Shown: positions 62,177-64,000 of the stretch, piece by piece
Numbering within the stretch: the first letter of the stretch is position 1
Layout: each line of letters starts with the position of its first letter
DNA from: Alphaproteobacteria bacterium
Lineage (GTDB): Bacteria > Pseudomonadota > Alphaproteobacteria > CAAGCB01 > CAG-977
Assembly: GCA_900768875.1 (NCBI GenBank)
Contig: CAAGEP010000006.1
Coordinates: forward strand, 1-64,000
Direction of reading: 5' to 3'
DNA: 64,000 nt
Notes under the pieces: model-generated
Database searches by the model: none
What the model saw: the letters and a program-made list of their open reading frames with translations, nothing else
What the model was told of the DNA's origin: nothing
Position numbers and translations under genes: made by a program

Positions 62177-62607
62177 AACAGTTCGTCGACAAACAGGTAA
62201 AGAGCTTCGGAAAATGTCGGAAAGGTACAGCTGTTTGTGAAATCCAGACGGTTGATGATGTGGTATTTCTGATCCACGCTGTCGTAAACGAACAGTTCTT
62301 CCGCGGCGCGCCCCAACAGCAGTTTGCCCTGCATCGGCGCGGCGTTTGAAAATTCCAGATTCGCTTCAATCAGCCCCGGCAGAGTATATCCTTTGGCTTC
62401 GCGGTCGTTGGCGCGCGTGCCGTACAGTTCGACACCGTTCCAGCTTAAACCGTCCGTTTGCTTTAACAAAGCGACGTAATCCAACGGCAAAGGCGGAAAA
62501 CGGTGCGATGCCAACAGCGAACTGACAAAGCGCAAAGACCGTTCGTCAACGGCGGGGAAAAAGACCGCGCCGTCTTTTTGAATCGTTGTCAAAATCCGTG
62601 TCAGCAT
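62173..62607 (-). CDS. SUKH/YrhA-like protein, putative immunity protein
   Basis: 144 aa. The pattern LPLDYVALLKQTDGLSWNGV, then LYGTRAND, LLLGRAAEELFVYDSVD and YHIINRLD, ending in a helix TFSEALYLFVDEL, is that of the SMI1/KNR4 (SUKH) superfamily, YrhA branch. SUKH proteins are well known as immunity proteins against secreted nuclease toxins. It starts three bases after an HNH-like gene on the same strand, the standard toxin-then-immunity order. The immunity role is inferred from family and position. Confidence 0.75.
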   Translation of the reverse strand: MLTRILTTIQKDGAVFFPAVDERSLRFVSSLLASHRFPPLPLDYVALLKQTDGLSWNGVELYGTRANDREAKGYTLPGLIEANLEFSNAAPMQGKLLLGRAAEELFVYDSVDQKYHIINRLDFTNSCTFPTFSEALYLFVDELF

Positions 62608-62610
62608 AGC

Positions 62611-63606
62611 TTACCGTCCCATCATCGAGCGTTGATTTATCATTTCAAAAGTGCTTTCCAGAAAACCGGCGTAAACACTGCGGTCGTGGCGGGATGTCCC
62701 GCCCGAAGAGATTTCAACTTCCCCCGGCGTGTAAACCTTTCCTTTCGGGGAAGGCAAAAACAGCTTCATCGGTTTTAAATTGGGCTGAATCAGCGTTTGC
62801 ATGTCAATGAAACGGTGAATTTCGTTATGATAGGGATGAGTTTGAATTAAAACCAGATTGGAAAAGCTGTTCGTGCCGCCGTAATCAAACGGAACGCGGA
62901 CGTGAATGTTGAAATTTTCGGGCGCTTTGCCTTTTTTGACCAGTTTGATGTCTTCTTCGTCCATTCCCGCCGCTATCAATTCATTGACATGGTGATAGCC
63001 GACGTACTTCAGAAAATCACGGCGCGTGCGCTTGAACGCTTTGCGCAGTTCGGACAGCCAATTCGCATCCAACATGACATAATTGACTTCTATCAATTCC
63101 ATGTTCGGCAAATTTGTTTGCGAAAATTGCCATTCCCACAAGGCTCTGTCCGTATCGGGATTCCCCGTCGGAACGGCGGACATTCCCTGTGCGGGATAAG
63201 GCTTCGGCGCGTACGGTTGCGGGGCGGCAGCCGGTTGCGGCGCATACGGCTGAGACTGTTGCGGCGCATACGGCTGAGCGGGCATGTACGGTTGCGGCGC
63301 ATACGGCTGAGCGACGGGCTGAGGCATATACGGTTGAGGCGCATACGGCTGAACGACGGGCTGTTGAGGCGGATAAGATTGCGGTTGCGGCGCGTACGGC
63401 GGCGGCTGCGGAATGGTCAGCGGATCGGGATAGGCGGGCGCGGGGGCGGTCGGCGGCAAAGTTTTGAACATGCGGGCATCCCGATAAATCGGCACGGGAC
63501 GGACATCGCGGCGCATCGGGGTTGAACCCTGATTCTGCGCTTCCATGGCCGCATCGCCTCGTGATCTGACGGGGGGCGGATTTTTTGTTCCGGACCAATC
63601 CCACAT
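62611..63606 (-). CDS. Proline-rich protein with HNH-like C-terminal domain, putative effector/toxin
   Basis: 331 aa, no signal peptide. Residues about 50-145 are a Pro/Gln/Tyr/Ala-rich linker with repeated QPYAPQ units. Residues about 165-290 form a folded domain: FKRTRRDFLKYVGYHHVNEL, VKKGKAPENFNIHVRVPFDYGG then TNSFSNLVLI and HPYHNEIH. The spacing matches HNH/endonuclease VII-type toxin domains, in which a His-His pair is followed by RxP, GGxN, NL and a final H-x3-H. Here the second His of the pair is Val. A C-terminal tail of about 45 residues follows. Placement before a SUKH gene suggests a nuclease effector; the Val leaves activity in doubt. Confidence 0.68.
   Translation of the reverse strand: MWDWSGTKNPPPVRSRGDAAMEAQNQGSTPMRRDVRPVPIYRDARMFKTLPPTAPAPAYPDPLTIPQPPPYAPQPQSYPPQQPVVQPYAPQPYMPQPVAQPYAPQPYMPAQPYAPQQSQPYAPQPAAAPQPYAPKPYPAQGMSAVPTGNPDTDRALWEWQFSQTNLPNMELIEVNYVMLDANWLSELRKAFKRTRRDFLKYVGYHHVNELIAAGMDEEDIKLVKKGKAPENFNIHVRVPFDYGGTNSFSNLVLIQTHPYHNEIHRFIDMQTLIQPNLKPMKLFLPSPKGKVYTPGEVEISSGGTSRHDRSVYAGFLESTFEMINQRSMMGR
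63200..63400 (-). repeat. QPYAPQ-coding short repeats in the Pro-rich linker
   Basis: On the plus strand the unit GGCGCATACGGCTGA recurs with small changes; it encodes QPYAP repeats on the minus strand. Such tracts change length easily. Confidence 0.8.
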
Positions 63607-63620
63607 GGTTGTTCACCTAA

Positions 63621-64000
63621 TCAATACTTTTCATCAATAAAGTCGTCATAGTTGTTGTCGTCGTAGCTTTTGCCTTCCGAATTTTCCTCGTCGTCTTCCT
63701 CCAAATCGTCGATATCGTAATCGTCGTCATCGTCATATTCGCCGTCTTCTTCATTTTCGATATATTCATCGGCCATGTCATCGGCGGCTTTTTCTTCTTC
63801 GTCGTCCTCTTCGTCTTCAATATCAATCAGTCCCTGCAGGGCGCTGACATCGGAATCTTCACGCTGAGCAACAACCCAGTATGGCACGAAAGGCGACGGC
63901 GGAATGTTGCATTTTGCGGTCATTTCCTTGTCCCAGAACCAGCGCGGCGCATCCGCCATAATCGGTTTGTTCATAAAGCCTTGCATCAAAACGATTTGTT
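63621..64000 (-). CDS. Partial protein with extremely acidic C-terminus
   Basis: The frame is open to the window edge, so the N-terminus is missing (126 full codons seen). The visible folded part includes ADAPRWFWDKEMTAKCNIPP and PFVPYWVVAQ. The last 65 residues are mostly Asp, Glu and Tyr/Asn (for example EDGEYDDDDDYDIDDLEEDD). It precedes the HNH-like gene by 14 bases on the same strand, so it belongs to the same operon and may be a chaperone, adaptor or second component. Family unknown. Confidence 0.6.
   Translation of the reverse strand, partial: QIVLMQGFMNKPIMADAPRWFWDKEMTAKCNIPPSPFVPYWVVAQREDSDVSALQGLIDIEDEEDDEEEKAADDMADEYIENEEDGEYDDDDDYDIDDLEEDDEENSEGKSYDDNNYDDFIDEKY

Noticed and set aside
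1..64000. tRNA, rRNA or IS elements
   Set aside because: All intergenic gaps were read; the largest is 267 bases, and none shows a T-loop GTTCGA-type core, rRNA segment, or transposase.

Overview
The window looks like one contiguous piece of an alphaproteobacterial chromosome. The evidence is shared gene order: rpsT-dnaA-dnaN-recF-gyrB; mutS-glnD-murJ read as one unit; tsaE-amgK-murU-addB-addA beside trxA; and XRE regulator-metK-trmB-rimP-nusA-ylxR-infB-rbfA. An Irr-like Fur regulator, BipA, MurNAc recycling by AmgK/MurU, and AddAB in place of RecBCD agree with this. A flavoprotein-rubredoxin fusion typical of anaerobes, plus a malic enzyme without the phosphotransacetylase domain, suggest an anaerobic or fermentative member of the class, perhaps host-associated. 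That last point is inference. Coding density is very high, many starts overlap the previous stop (ATGA, TAATG), and I found no rRNA, tRNA, IS element, prophage or CRISPR.

Layout. 1-2340: the end of a 40-residue tandem-repeat protein and an exported protein of unknown function. 2477-6736: irr-like regulator, SH3 protein, dut, several small envelope proteins, a crotonase. 6799-13586: rpsT and the replication block dnaA/dnaN/recF/gyrB. 13648-15755: dapB, flavoprotein-rubredoxin, an unknown protein with a strong promoter. 15800-22953 (minus): mutS-glnD-murJ and a pilin-like gene. 23031-28743: malic enzyme and PhoR-like kinase, then AmpG and BipA on the minus strand. 28852-34055: a secreted EF-hand protein and a macA-macB-tolC type efflux operon (minus) preceded by a perfect palindrome. 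34138-37146: adenosine kinase, a three-gene membrane operon (EI24, lipoprotein, PAP2) and thioredoxin. 37221-49689 (minus): AddAB, MurU, AmgK, TsaE, a nuclease-fold protein, an arginine/lysine-rich protein and a histidine-kinase-like protein that has lost its phosphoacceptor. 49843-59211: translation/transcription operon ending in a HAD phosphatase. 59245-62176: MsbA-like exporter and two small membrane proteins. 62173-64000 (minus): an acidic partial protein, a Pro-rich protein with an HNH-like C-terminus, and a SUKH/YrhA-type protein.

The two accessory-looking ends are the most interesting. The right end resembles a polymorphic nuclease toxin with its immunity gene. In it one catalytic His of the HNH motif appears to be replaced by Val. 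The left end is a recently expanded repeat protein coupled to an exported partner. Within the core, three proteins keep a family fold while lacking key catalytic residues: a pseudo-histidine kinase, an SNase-fold protein, and the HNH-like protein. The window also holds the cell-wall recycling parts AmpG, AmgK and MurU.

Many promoters match a sigma-70-like TTGACA/TATAAT consensus closely enough to read by eye, and nine intrinsic hairpin-plus-T terminators mark the transcription unit borders.
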